From: Vibrio chagasii
GTDB taxonomy: Bacteria > Pseudomonadota > Gammaproteobacteria > Enterobacterales > Vibrionaceae
NCBI RefSeq assembly: GCF_002954585.1
Contig: NZ_MSCI01000001.1
Location: 248,001-312,000 of the forward strand
DNA: 64,000 nucleotides
Reading direction: 5' to 3'
Part shown: positions 10,473 to 20,300 of the stretch, in pieces
Layout: each line of letters opens with the position of its first letter
Numbering within the stretch: the first letter of the stretch is position 1
Notes under the pieces: model-generated
Database searches by the model: none
Told to the model about the DNA's origin: nothing
Seen by the model: only the letters and a program-made list of their open reading frames with translations
Translations under genes and position numbers: made by a program

Positions 10473-11068
10473 TTTTATTCTCAGTTTTGTCTTTGGTCTA
10501 GTGAGAGCCACAGGACTAAAGACGGGTTATTGTGATTGTTTCTTCAAAATTAGTTTGCGTTTATCAACAGGTAGCGCAAAAGAGCGCGGATTATAACCAA
10601 TAAAAATGTGATTGGAATCTCTTTTTCCACTTTTATCAAAATTAAACTTGAGTTGTTAAAGAACTGTTTTTTATGCGTGTTGCAGTTGTTGTTAACACCT
10701 TTCTTTTTTGTACACTTTGCTGGTTTAGGCTCCAGTATTCATGCTTTTACCCAATATCTTCCTGCTAGTGCCCCTACAAACCGTGCTGTCATCACATCAT
10801 TGCAATTAATTTTAAATTATTTCTGTGGTTAATTTTGTGTAACAAAATAAATCAAATTAGACATTAATCGCCACAACCCCAGAGGGGACATAGTTTGTTG
10901 AATTTATGAATGTTAAATGATTGTTAATGCGGTGCTTTGTGTTTCTTGTTGGTTACAATTTGTTCGTTTTTTTGGCTTGTTTTGTCCGTAAAAAGTGGGA
11001 AAATAGACCGCAAACTGAGATTTCAAATTTGAAAGGATGCGTTTCTAGTCTACTAAGAGGCAAGTGTT
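10473..11068. other. Intergenic region of about 600 bp between divergent genes
   Basis: AT-rich DNA between the OFA transporter and a small membrane protein, with no convincing coding frame; the plus-strand ORFs here look like chance readings. It must hold both divergent promoters. CCCCAGAGGGG at 10877-10887 is a short palindrome. The last 150 bp, with several T-runs, is the likely leader of the 11069 gene. No ncRNA was recognised. Confidence 0.5.
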
Positions 11069-11449
11069 ATGAAACTATTTTTAATTCTACTGATGTCGAT
11101 TACCGGTGGTGTAGCAGCCGCTGATCATATTCATTCTTTCTTATTCGGTTTCTACATTGCAGCACTTGCAGTGGGAAGTTGCTACTGGCTTGCATTCCGC
11201 AGCACACGTTTCCCTCAGTTAGCTCTAGTGCTTCTACTATGTGGCTTCTTTGCTAAAATCGCAGTAACAGTGGTAGGCGTGTCTTGGGGTATCTCTAACG
11301 ATATTATCCAGTCACCATTCATCTTCTCATTGTCTTACCTATTCTTCTTAGTGGTAGTGTCTTACGTGTGGTTTTCTTACCGCGATAAGCTGACACTAAA
11401 GAAACGTGAGAAACAGATTGAAGAGTCTCGCAAGCAAGCTGCAGCATAG
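11069..11449 (+). CDS. Small multi-pass membrane protein, unknown function
   Basis: A 126-residue inner-membrane protein with about four hydrophobic segments (roughly 3-18, 23-42, 50-72, 80-103) and a basic tail ending KKREKQIEESRKQAAA. The start is supported by AAGAGG upstream and by a strong terminator just past the stop. The family was not recognised. The topology loosely resembles small accessory subunits of membrane complexes, but nothing here identifies a partner. Codon use looks like that of the neighbouring genes. Confidence 0.75.
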   Translation: MKLFLILLMSITGGVAAADHIHSFLFGFYIAALAVGSCYWLAFRSTRFPQLALVLLLCGFFAKIAVTVVGVSWGISNDIIQSPFIFSLSYLFFLVVVSYVWFSYRDKLTLKKREKQIEESRKQAAA

Positions 11450-11466
11450 TTAAAAACAGATTTTCA

Positions 11467-11492
11467 AAAGCCTTCTTCGGAAGGCTTTTTTG
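11467..11492 (+). terminator. Terminator with UUCG loop
   Basis: AAGCCTTC and GAAGGCTT close on a TTCG tetraloop and are followed by TTTTTT, a textbook intrinsic terminator for the gene ending at 11449. Confidence 0.93.
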
Positions 11493-11523
11493 ATCCTGCG
11501 AGATTTGATTTGGCCGCAGATAA

Positions 11524-11560
11524 AAGAAACCCCAGTATGGAGACATACTGGGGTTTCTTG
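11524..11560. terminator. Terminator of yajD
   Basis: AAGAAACCCCAGTATG and CATACTGGGGTTTCTT form a 16-bp perfect stem around GAGA. It lies just downstream of the minus-strand HNH gene and close to the preceding terminator, insulating the two convergent units. Confidence 0.9.
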
Positions 11561-11586
11561 TTATCGAGCCTGAAATGAAGAGCGTT

Positions 11587-11931
11587 TTACTTTTTCATCA
11601 TCTTCGCTAGGTCAGCAAACGGGTTATGTGTTGCAGTTTGGTGGTCATCTAAACGCGCTGTGGCATCGACGCCGTAGCGTTCGTGGTCTGTGTATTTAGA
11701 ATGTTCGTGATCGTGACAGTAAAGGCACAATAGTTCCCAATTACTGCCGTCTTCAGGGTTATTCGTGTGGTCATGGTCGACGTGGTGAACAGTCAGCTCT
11801 CTTAGGTTCGAGTAAACAAACTCACGTGCGCACTTACCACAAACCCAAGGGTAAAGTTTGAGTGCTTTCTCACGGTAACCTTGCTCTTGGCGAGCGTATG
11901 CCGCGCTTGAGCCATTGTAATCTGAAGACAT
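11587..11931 (-). CDS. yajD: YajD-family HNH nuclease
   Basis: Small HNH-fold protein (114 residues from the ATG at 11931). Two zinc-binding CxxC pairs (CGKC and CLYC) flank LTVHHVDHDHTNNPEDGSN, which supplies the HNH metal-binding histidines and the Asn; CHDHEHSKY follows. The ATG is preferred over an in-frame TTG two codons upstream because AGGA lies 8 nt before it. YajD is a widespread conserved gene of unknown role, and nothing here suggests that it is part of a mobile intron or phage. Confidence 0.88.
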   Translation of the reverse strand: MSSDYNGSSAAYARQEQGYREKALKLYPWVCGKCAREFVYSNLRELTVHHVDHDHTNNPEDGSNWELLCLYCHDHEHSKYTDHERYGVDATARLDDHQTATHNPFADLAKMMKK

Positions 11932-12205
11932 TGCCAAATTCCTATTTGTTGTAATCAGTCGATATTATCACAGCTTTATTGAAGCTCTAGAGGTGTTGTC
12001 ACTAAATGATACTTTGCTTTAACCAACATCAATTTTACGCTGGGCTGGTTTGTGAACGCTAAGACAAAGGGGGCTGTATGTTGGATATGTCTTTCTGGAA
12101 TAAGGCATGCTTAACAGTTTGAAAAGAAAACGCATTGAGGGGTTTTAACCAAGTAAATGTGACCTAATATCTGTTGGTAAGACCCTATACTAATAAGGAA
12201 ATATC

Positions 12206-13063
12206 ATGTCAGAACAATACACACCACCTAAAGTGTGGGTTAACGATGCTGCCGGTGGTAACAAGTGGGCAAATATTAATAGCCCTGAGTCTGGCGCTCG
12301 ATTCGACAAAGATCTGGCTGTTGGTGAACATGCTCTGCAACTCTACTCTCTTGGCACACCGAATGGCCAGAAAGTGACGATCATGCTTGAAGAGCTACTA
12401 GCCGCCGGTGTGAAAGAAGCTGAATATGATGCGTACTTGATCAACATTGGAGAGTCGGATCAATTCTCTTCTGGTTTTGTTGGTGTAAACCCTAACTCGA
12501 AAATTCCTGCTTTGGTCGATAAATCTGGTAATGAAGACGTGAACGTTTTTGAATCGGCTTCCATCCTAGTTCATTTGGCTGAAAAGTTTGGTTACTTCTT
12601 ACCGAAAGAGGGCGCTGCTCGTATTCAAACGTTTAACTGGCTATTCTGGGCACAAGGCTCAGCCCCATTCCTAGGCGGCGGCTTTGGCCACTTCTACGCT
12701 TACGCAGATGAAAAGCAAGAGTACCCAATTAACCGTTTCGCGATGGAAGCTAAGCGCCAGCTAGACGTACTGGATAAGCAGCTAGCAAACAGTACCTTTG
12801 TCGCTGGAGAAGAGCTGACTATCGCCGATATGGCGATTTGGCCTTGGTATGGCAATCTGGTACTCGGCAATCTTTATGATGCTGCTGAGTTCTTACAAGT
12901 GGAGTCTTACACCAATGTCGTTCGTTGGGCGAAGTTGCTAGAAGCGCGTGAAGGCTTCCAGCGTGGTCGTATTATTAACCGCTCATGGGGCGAAGAGTGG
13001 GAGCAAGTACCAGAGCGCCACTCGGCTGAAGACATTGATAACGTGCTGAAACTAAAGCCTTAG
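12206..13063 (+). CDS. yghU: YghU-type glutathione S-transferase / disulfide-bond oxidoreductase
   Basis: Cytosolic nu-class glutathione transferase, 285 residues as in E. coli YghU. The N-terminal thioredoxin-like domain contains LYSLGTPNGQKVTIMLEEL near residues 48-66, where the TPNGQ segment binds glutathione instead of a catalytic Tyr/Cys. PNSKIPALVD and ESASILVHLAE complete the G-site. The helical C-terminal domain has the GST N-cap box ELTIADMAIW. AAGGAAAT precedes the ATG. It is monocistronic with its own terminator. Disulfide reduction with two glutathiones is family knowledge. Confidence 0.93.
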   Translation: MSEQYTPPKVWVNDAAGGNKWANINSPESGARFDKDLAVGEHALQLYSLGTPNGQKVTIMLEELLAAGVKEAEYDAYLINIGESDQFSSGFVGVNPNSKIPALVDKSGNEDVNVFESASILVHLAEKFGYFLPKEGAARIQTFNWLFWAQGSAPFLGGGFGHFYAYADEKQEYPINRFAMEAKRQLDVLDKQLANSTFVAGEELTIADMAIWPWYGNLVLGNLYDAAEFLQVESYTNVVRWAKLLEAREGFQRGRIINRSWGEEWEQVPERHSAEDIDNVLKLKP

Positions 13064-13084
13064 TTTTTATTTAAGGTAGATAAA

Positions 13085-13119
13085 AGCGCCACATATTCTT
13101 TTGGAATGTGGTGCTTTTT
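13085..13119 (+). terminator. Terminator of yghU
   Basis: AGCGCCACATATTC pairs with GAATGTGGTGCT (one G:T pair), followed by TTTTTT. Confidence 0.88.
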
Positions 13120-13263
13120 TGATCCTGTATTTAATCAATATGAGTCTAATCATTACAAATTCGTAAAGGTGATTTAATTTAAATTGGGATTATCATTAAT
13201 TTTGTTATAAATATAATACGCTCCATCAGAAAGATTTTGCCTTTAGGCTTGGTGGGTAAGCGA

Positions 13264-14490
13264 ATGTTGAAACAGAAAGAAAAGATTGTTGTGGTTGGCG
13301 GCGGCGCTGCTGGCCTTGAATTGGTTACGCGCTTAGGTCGTGATAAACGTTATGATGTGACACTTGTTGAGCCATCGTCACACCACTACTGGAAACCGCG
13401 CTTACACGAAATTGCAGCGGGGACATTCGACGAAGAACTCGACGCTGTCAGCTACTTCCAGCATGCATCTTGTAATGGTTACACCTATGTTCAAGCCTCA
13501 ATGAGCGGCTTAGAGCGTGCTAATAAAGTGATCAAGCTGAATCATTTTAGCGGTACGACACAAGAACTAGAATACGACTACCTTGTTATTGCGGTCGGCG
13601 CCATTAGCAATGACTTTAAAACAGAAGGTGTGAGTGAACACTGTCTATTCCTTGATTCAGCAGGGCAAGCACAGAAAGCTTGGCAGGAGATCAACCCTCT
13701 ACTGAGAGCAAGCAGTCAGCGCAAAATTTCAATTGTTGGCGCAGGTGCAACGGGCGTTGAACTGGCGGCAGAGCTAGCCAAAGTGAGCGCCAAGCTACAG
13801 CGCTATCGTCAGGAAGGCAGCCTTGAAATCACTTTGATTGAAGCGGCTTATCGTGTGTTGCCTGCTGGGCCTGAATGCATGTCGAAACGAGTTCATGAAG
13901 CTTTGGTAAAACACGGTATCAACGTTAGAACTGGTACTCGAATTCAAAGAGCCGAAGAGACAAAATTAGTCACTTCAGAAGGTGAGATTATTTCAGCAGA
14001 TCTGCAAGTGTGGGCTGCTGGTATTAAATGTGCTGATTGGCTAAGTGAATTAGACGGTTTAGAGACAAATCGAATCAATCAATTAGTGGTAGATCAGACA
14101 CTAAGAACAACCAATGACAACGATATCTTTGTGATTGGCGACAGTGCAGAGTGTCCACAACCGGATGGTTCGTTTGTTCCACCAAGAGCTCAAGCTGCTA
14201 ACCAAGCCGCGGGTCACTTGGCTCAGCAGTTCAAGCGTTTAGCGAAAGGTAAGGCGTTACAACCCTTTGTGTTCCACGATGGAGGCATGTTGGTAGCGGT
14301 TGGGCATGACTATGCAGTCGGCGCGCTCATGAATGATAGAGTACTTTTGCGTGGTCGATTTGTACGAAACCTTTACGACACTATTTTCCGTTTACATCAA
14401 AGAGTGTTGTTTAGTTGGGGACGTGTGACAGCATTGGTTGTACTAAAAAGACTGAAATGCGCGCTAAACCCATACAGTAAAAAGATCTAA
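13264..14490 (+). CDS. NDH-2-like FAD/NADH oxidoreductase
   Basis: Type II NADH:quinone oxidoreductase-like flavoprotein of about 408 residues. The FAD-binding dinucleotide fold is at the N-terminus (IVVVGGGAAGLELV), the NADH fold in the middle (SIVGAGATGVELAAELA), and the FAD-anchoring IFVIGDSAECPQ near residue 300. A basic amphipathic C-terminus (VALVVLKRLKCALNPYSKK) would give peripheral membrane attachment, as in Ndh. The ATG at 13264 is chosen because the FAD fold follows at once; an upstream GTG would add nine residues. Direct quinone reduction is predicted but not provable from sequence. Confidence 0.87.
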   Translation: MLKQKEKIVVVGGGAAGLELVTRLGRDKRYDVTLVEPSSHHYWKPRLHEIAAGTFDEELDAVSYFQHASCNGYTYVQASMSGLERANKVIKLNHFSGTTQELEYDYLVIAVGAISNDFKTEGVSEHCLFLDSAGQAQKAWQEINPLLRASSQRKISIVGAGATGVELAAELAKVSAKLQRYRQEGSLEITLIEAAYRVLPAGPECMSKRVHEALVKHGINVRTGTRIQRAEETKLVTSEGEIISADLQVWAAGIKCADWLSELDGLETNRINQLVVDQTLRTTNDNDIFVIGDSAECPQPDGSFVPPRAQAANQAAGHLAQQFKRLAKGKALQPFVFHDGGMLVAVGHDYAVGALMNDRVLLRGRFVRNLYDTIFRLHQRVLFSWGRVTALVVLKRLKCALNPYSKKI

Positions 14491-14532
14491 CGTAGATAGG
14501 TTCGAGGCTTACCCTCAGATTGATAAGTAAAT

Positions 14533-14568
14533 GAGCGCCATACATAAGATTATGTATGGCGCTTTTCT
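14533..14568 (+). terminator. Terminator of the NDH-2-like gene
   Basis: AGCGCCATACATAA and TTATGTATGGCGCT form a perfect stem, followed by TTTTCTTTT. Confidence 0.92.
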
Positions 14569-14720
14569 TTTGTGCATTCTTTTGTGCAAAAGGCAGCCTA
14601 CAACTGCGATACCGCGTAAAATCGTGAGTGCTGATTTGGTTGGCTTATAATATTTAGCTTTAGCTATTGAATGCGGTTTAGGTATAAACTTGCGACATCA
14701 TAATTCTAAAGGATGGTGCC

Positions 14721-15044
14721 ATGTACCACGGTCATGTTTATTTCCCTCTGCGATTTGCAGAGCAAGCAGAAACACTGCGTCAAAAGATTCTATCTGAGCG
14801 TAAAGACGTATTAGAGGTTTTTCCTTTAGTACAACGTTTAGTTGGTCCACATAAAATGCCGATGTTTGAGATTCATTTTGCTAACAAAGAGTCGGGTATC
14901 GTGGAATGGCTTGAGCAAGAGCGTGGTGATATGTCAGTGCTTATTCACCCTGTAACCGGTGGTGAAGAAACATTAGACCATACAGTACGAGCGATCTGGC
15001 TGGGTCGTGAGCTAGGTGTATTTGAAGACACACTAAGTAGCTAA
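14721..15044 (+). CDS. DOPA 4,5-dioxygenase family protein
   Basis: A 107-residue single-domain protein of the DOPA-dioxygenase fold. MYHGHVYFPL at the start and FEIHFANKES in the centre supply the conserved histidines, followed by LIHPVTGGEETLDHT. AAAGGATGG lies upstream of the ATG. The family ring-opens catechols in plants and fungi, but bacterial members are mostly uncharacterised, so the substrate is open. The gene stands alone between two gaps. Confidence 0.8.
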   Translation: MYHGHVYFPLRFAEQAETLRQKILSERKDVLEVFPLVQRLVGPHKMPMFEIHFANKESGIVEWLEQERGDMSVLIHPVTGGEETLDHTVRAIWLGRELGVFEDTLSS

Positions 15045-15054
15045 TTTAGTTTTC

Positions 15055-15129
15055 GCCCGACAGTGTGTACCTAATAAACAATACGTTTGTACTAAACATA
15101 AGCGAATCAATGTTTTCTGCTGTCGGGTG
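15055..15129 (+). repeat. Inverted repeat in an intergenic region
   Basis: CGCCCGACAG at 15055-15064 pairs with CTGTCGGGTG at 15120-15129 across a 55-bp loop that includes AACAATACGTTTGTA. It could be a poor terminator for the dioxygenase gene or a folded 3' UTR; there is no clean T-run after the stem. Confidence 0.4.
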
Positions 15130-15310
15130 AGTTATCCCTTTTCTTATTTCGATAAATTCCACTTTTCTGTCCTAACCTCCCTCTAACTAATGTAATTTAG
15201 CTCGTCGCTTATAGGGTTTGCTCCCCTTGAATTGCATGTGATTTCCCAATACAGCAATCTGGGACACTTTTTCCCATGCCGAATTGGTAATACTGACGCC
15301 ATATTCATTT

Positions 15311-16210
15311 ATGGGCTCAATAATGCTATTCAAACATCCCATCTCTCTGCTAACGATTATTCGGCTTAACCCATTAAAGGTCGCTGCGACTTGGTTAATG
15401 GTTTTAGCTGAAAACGTGATGCTTATTCTGCTGCCGCTGTTTATTGGTTACGCCATCGATGGCGTGTTAACCCAAAGCTTCCAGCCTTTGATGATGCTGG
15501 CACTGATTCTCTTTGTGTTGGTCATTCTCAGCGTGGTTCGCCGTTTCTACGATACCCGTGTTTATGGGGCGATTCGTGTCAAACTGGCGAATATTGTGGA
15601 GCGAAACCTGCGTGGCTTATCTGTATCAACCAAAGACGCTCGTCTCACCATGTCGCGTGAGCTGGTTGATTTCTTAGAAGACGATTTACCTGCTCTGATG
15701 ACGGCAGTGGTACAGCTTGTTGCGACTGTGGTGATTCTCTCCACATTCCATTTCTCATTGGCGCTTTGCATGTTGTTTGCTGGGTTTTCGATGCTCGCGA
15801 TCTATGGTTTGTTCCACCGAACCTTCACGCGGCTTAACGGCCAATTTAACGATCAAGTCGAACAGCAGGTTCAACTGTTGAGCGGTGTTCGTTTGTCTGC
15901 GCTTCGTTGGCACTTTGAGCGACTAAAACAGTGTGAAATCAAGCTTTCAGATACCGAGGCGATTGTTTACGGACTGATATTCACCGTGCTGTTTGGCGCA
16001 GTCGTGGGCAATTTGTGGATGGTTAGCCAGCTAATTCAGCCTACTGCAGGACAAGTGTTCTCTATCGTTACCTATTCACTGGAGTTTGTTGAAACCGCAG
16101 TGATGCTACCAATTACGCTGCAAACCCTCTCTCGTCTTACTGAAATCAGTCAGCGACTCAATCCTACCTCTGTCCAACAGGCTACCAAGGAGATGCCTTA
16201 TGAAGTTTAA
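15311..16210 (+). CDS. ABC transporter six-TM domain protein lacking an ATPase domain
   Basis: About 300 residues forming six transmembrane helices of the ABC exporter type, with no Walker A, signature or Walker B motif anywhere. The start is uncertain: ATG at 15311, ATG at 15323 or TTG at 15284, none with a strong Shine-Dalgarno. The gene overlaps the following HlyD gene by 11 bp and is clearly the first gene of a four-gene operon. It cannot power transport alone. It could be a membrane scaffold, or partner with an ATPase elsewhere. Confidence 0.8.
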   Translation: MGSIMLFKHPISLLTIIRLNPLKVAATWLMVLAENVMLILLPLFIGYAIDGVLTQSFQPLMMLALILFVLVILSVVRRFYDTRVYGAIRVKLANIVERNLRGLSVSTKDARLTMSRELVDFLEDDLPALMTAVVQLVATVVILSTFHFSLALCMLFAGFSMLAIYGLFHRTFTRLNGQFNDQVEQQVQLLSGVRLSALRWHFERLKQCEIKLSDTEAIVYGLIFTVLFGAVVGNLWMVSQLIQPTAGQVFSIVTYSLEFVETAVMLPITLQTLSRLTEISQRLNPTSVQQATKEMPYEV

Positions 16211-17375
16211 AAAGCCACTTTCGGTATTAGTCGGTTGTGCGGCTATCTTTGCTGCCTTGATTGTTGTCGACGAATTGGAACCTGAGGCAGCGGAACCTGT
16301 GAAGAAACAAGCAGTATTGGCACCGGTTTCTGTATTGGAGGTGACACCTTCGCAGCACGAATCGACGTTAACGGTACTAGGCTTAACCGCTGCTCGTTGG
16401 CCAATTCAACTTAAAGCGTCGAGTAGTGCGCAACTTAAGTGGCTGAATGAAAACATTGAACCGGGACAGCTAGTGACTAAGGGCGATGTGTTGGCGAGGT
16501 TAGATACCAGCGCCGTTGATGCGAACTTGGCGCAAGCGTTGAGTGCGTTAAAGCAAGCGGAGCTGGAATTGAAACAGGCTAAGCATGAACAAACCGTCGC
16601 GCTCAAGATGCTCAACCCAAAAACAAGTTCGTCCTTTGCGCGCAGAGAACCCCAAGTATATGCTGCAAAGGCCAACTTGCAACAAGCCAAACAAGCTTAC
16701 GTAAGTGCGAAGAAGCTAGTAGAAGAGTCAGTGATCACGGCGCCTTTTGATGCGGTCGTCATGAAACGCCACATTAGCCCAAGAGAGTGGGTAGAGGCGG
16801 GGCAAGTGACCTTTGAGTTAGCCGCCAGTGATTCGATTGATATCGAGCTTCCAATCTCTGAATTGCATTGGCAACAAGTACAGGCTGCCTTGGTTAAGCC
16901 GAGCATTCGCGTCGTAAGTCGTTCTGGGAATCAATGGCCGGCGAAGGTGCGCTATGTGTCACCAGAAGTGGATTCGGTGACTCGTCAAAGACAAGTCGTG
17001 CTGTCGGTTGAAAATCCTTACCAAGATAAACCTAGGCTTTTCCCTAATCAGCAGGTTCAAGCAGTGGTTAACTTCGGTCTACAAGAGGACGTCGTAAGCC
17101 TACCTTTGAGTGCGATGACGCGAGATGGCTACGTCTGGACATTAGATACAGAAGATCGCCTACGAAAAGAGTCGGTAACGCTTATTGGGCAAGGCAGCCA
17201 AGAGCTTGATATTCGCTTCAATGATCGCAGTGATAAGCCTCGCCGTGTGGTGCAGTATCCACTTTCTTCCATGCTTATCGGCAAACAAGTCGCGCCTAGG
17301 TTCAATGGAATCCATTCTGAAGCCATGCTCGCGGGTAAATCTGATGCCGCACAGATTAAGGAAGCAAACCAATGA
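16200..17375 (+). CDS. Efflux RND periplasmic adaptor (HlyD/AcrA family)
   Basis: Membrane-fusion protein of 391 residues linking an RND pump to an outer-membrane channel. The N-terminus has an uncleaved hydrophobic anchor (about residues 5-24). It is followed by a lipoyl half-motif (NIEPGQLVTKGDVLARLD), an alpha-hairpin rich in Gln/Ala, the second lipoyl half (ESVITAPFDAVVMKRHISPREWV) and beta-barrel domains. AAGGAGATG precedes the start, which lies within the end of the ABC gene. The stop overlaps the RND start by 4 bp, so translation is coupled. Confidence 0.93.
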   Translation: MKFKKPLSVLVGCAAIFAALIVVDELEPEAAEPVKKQAVLAPVSVLEVTPSQHESTLTVLGLTAARWPIQLKASSSAQLKWLNENIEPGQLVTKGDVLARLDTSAVDANLAQALSALKQAELELKQAKHEQTVALKMLNPKTSSSFARREPQVYAAKANLQQAKQAYVSAKKLVEESVITAPFDAVVMKRHISPREWVEAGQVTFELAASDSIDIELPISELHWQQVQAALVKPSIRVVSRSGNQWPAKVRYVSPEVDSVTRQRQVVLSVENPYQDKPRLFPNQQVQAVVNFGLQEDVVSLPLSAMTRDGYVWTLDTEDRLRKESVTLIGQGSQELDIRFNDRSDKPRRVVQYPLSSMLIGKQVAPRFNGIHSEAMLAGKSDAAQIKEANQ

Positions 17376-20300
17376 GTTGGATGACAAAATGGTTCATTAA
17401 TAACCCAATCGCTGCCAATTTGTTGATGATGGCGATTGTTATCAGCGGTGTGTTGGCGTTTGGTCAGTTGCGTGTCGAGTCGTTCCCGCAAATTGCACCA
17501 TCCTCAATCAGTATTACTGTGGCTTATCCTGGCGGTACTGCACAACAAATTGATGAGAGCGTGACGCAACGAATCGAAGAGTCGATCAGCGGCACTGCAG
17601 GTATCAAACAGATCACCAGCCAATCGAGTGCAGGAATGTCACGAGTCGTGGTACGTAAAACCAGTAGTACAGATTTAGACAAGCTGTTGGATGACATTCG
17701 TAACCAAGTAAACGCCATCAACGGCTTTCCCGTGCAAGCAGAAAGACCGCAAGTGGTGCGTAATGAATTTACCAACTTAGCCGCGTTTGTGGTGGTGTCA
17801 GGTCCAAGAACCGATGACGAGCTGCAACCTATCGCTAAGCAGCTTGAACAAGCGCTGAAGAAGAACCCTCAAATTTCCAAGGTCTCAAACTGGGGAACTC
17901 GAACGCCTCAGTTGGTGATTGAGCCAGACCCTGATCAACTCAAAGCATTAGGGCTGAGCTTGGAAGATCTTGCAGCTTTAGTTGAGCAGCGTTCGCTAGA
18001 ATCCCGCAGTGGTGAGCTTATCAGTGACAAAGGCCGAATGATAATTCGTGGTGACGGTTACGCCGATGATTTGCAGAAGCTAAACCAGCTGGTTGTGATT
18101 TCGGGAAGTAACGGAAAAATACACTTGGGAGACATGGCCAAGCTAAGCCGTGGTTACCAATACAGCGGCTCTATCGTGCGTAACAACGGCTCCAATGCGA
18201 TTGCTTTATTGGTCAGCACGAGCCAAACCGACAATCTGCTTAAAGTCAGCGAAGCGATCAGTGAAACTCTGGATGCGCAACGTGCGATTCTGCCTTCGGA
18301 TATTGACCTGAATACCATGGCTGATATGGCGCCTTACATTGAAGAGCAGCTGTTTCGTTTGAGCGAAAACGCATGGCAAGGCTTACTAATTGTATTGATT
18401 TTGCTTGGGATATTTCTTGAAATCAGGCTCGCGTTTTGGGTCGCGATGGGGATTCCGATTGCGCTTACAGGAACGCTAGCTGCAATGCAGCTTTTTAACT
18501 ACAGCATCAACGACATCACCTTGTTTGGCTTTATCTTGGTACTCGGTGTGTTGGTGGATGATGCCGTAGTTGTGGGTGAAGCGATACATGAAAAACGGAC
18601 GGGAAATCCTAGTCATTCCGGTACTTCAAAGCTAAACGGCTCCTCTAATATAAACGGAAAGACAGCCGCTTGGCAGGGCGTACATTCTGTGTCAGTGGCA
18701 ACTGCATTTGGTGTGTTGACGACCATTGCTGCATTTTCTCCAATGCTCTGGATTAACAATGAGTTAGCTAAAGTGCTTGCTGGGTTTTCGGCCGTGGTGA
18801 TCTTCGCTTTGATCTTCTCGCTGATTGAAAGCAAATTTATCCTACCGTCGCACTTGGCTCAGCTTTCAGTGAAAAAGCCCTCTACCAGTATTTTCGCCAA
18901 GGTTCAGAATGCGGCTCAAGGTGGCTTGCAGTGGTTCAATCTCAACATCTATAAGCCAGTATTGGAGTTTGCACTTGGCTACAAAGTGGCATCTTTGCTT
19001 GGGTTTGTGGCGGTCATCTCATTGGCTTATGGCATGTGGTCAAATGGAGCGATTCGAAGTGCGCTGTTCCCTGAAATTCCGGGGCGTTACATCACAGCAG
19101 TGATTGAGCTGGAAGATGGCGCGCCGTTGCCACTACAGCGCCAAGCTTTGTTGCAAGTAGAGCAAGCGATGGCTCAGGTTGAGAAAGGCTTAATGGAAGG
19201 TTATCCATTACAAGAGAAGCCCGTCGTAAACCTGCTCGCGTGGTCAGATGGTTATGGGGAAATTGAAGTCACTGCCGAACTTACCAATGAATCTTTAAGC
19301 TTATTGCCGGGTAACTTACTGCTGAAGCGATGGCGAGAAAGCACTGGGCAAATTGAAGGAGCTTACTCGGTGAAATTCAGTGCGGCAGAGGAGCCAGCTG
19401 GTGGCACATTCTTAACGATCTCTTCCAGCGACCGTGAATTGGCGTCTCGTGTCAGTGAGCAGCTAGCAGATACTCTAGCGTCGTTAAAAGGTGTTTCTGA
19501 TGTCTACGATGATGGTCAGGATGGTTTACCACAAGTTCGCTTGGTGCTGAATCAATATGGTCAGCAGCTTGGCTTAACGCAAGCCACATTAGCCCAACTT
19601 GCAGGCGAAGCATTTGGCGAAAGGGAGGTTCATCGTCTTTTAGAAAACGGACAAGAGACCAAGGTACTACTGCAATACCCAAGAGATGAGCGCAGAACCT
19701 TAGCTCAGTTACAGCAAGCCATTGTCATGTTGCCGAACGGTGGCAGCGTAATGATGGGTGATATTGCTGAGTTCCGTCACGAGCAAGAGCCACAAGTGGT
19801 TTATCGCCGTGACCGAGAGCAAGTGATTAACCTTTATTGGAAGCAAAACCGTGACCTGCAATCACCAGAGAAAACACGTGAGCAACTTGAAGATACGATT
19901 GAGTCTCTACACCTACAATATCCAAGCGTCACCATCAAAGCGGGTGGTGAGTTTGAAGAGATAGGGGAAGTGTCGGATGGCTTTAAATCCGCAATGATTC
20001 TGACTCTGCTGATGATCTACATTTTGTTGGCGGTGCCTTTGAAGTCTTACTGGCAACCGATGTTTATTATGGCTGTCATCCCGTTTGGATTCGCAGGTGC
20101 GATTTTTGGTCATTACTTGATGGACTTGCCGATCAGCATTCTTTCAATGTTCGGAATGATGGCCATGACGGGAATCGTGATTAACGACTCATTGGTGCTG
20201 ATCACGCGTTTTAACGCTGAATACCGCCAAGGCGTGCCACTTCAGAAGGCGTTAGTAATTGCGGGCACCAGCCGATTGAGAGCGATCTTCTTAACCACGA

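Noticed and set aside
10171..10596. Plus-strand ORF opposite the OFA transporter gene
   Set aside because: It is antisense to a clear MFS gene and its translation has no family-like features; it is a coding shadow.
11587..11931. HNH gene as part of a homing intron or phage
   Set aside because: It matches the free-standing YajD family, sits between core genes and has its own terminator; there is no intron or phage context.
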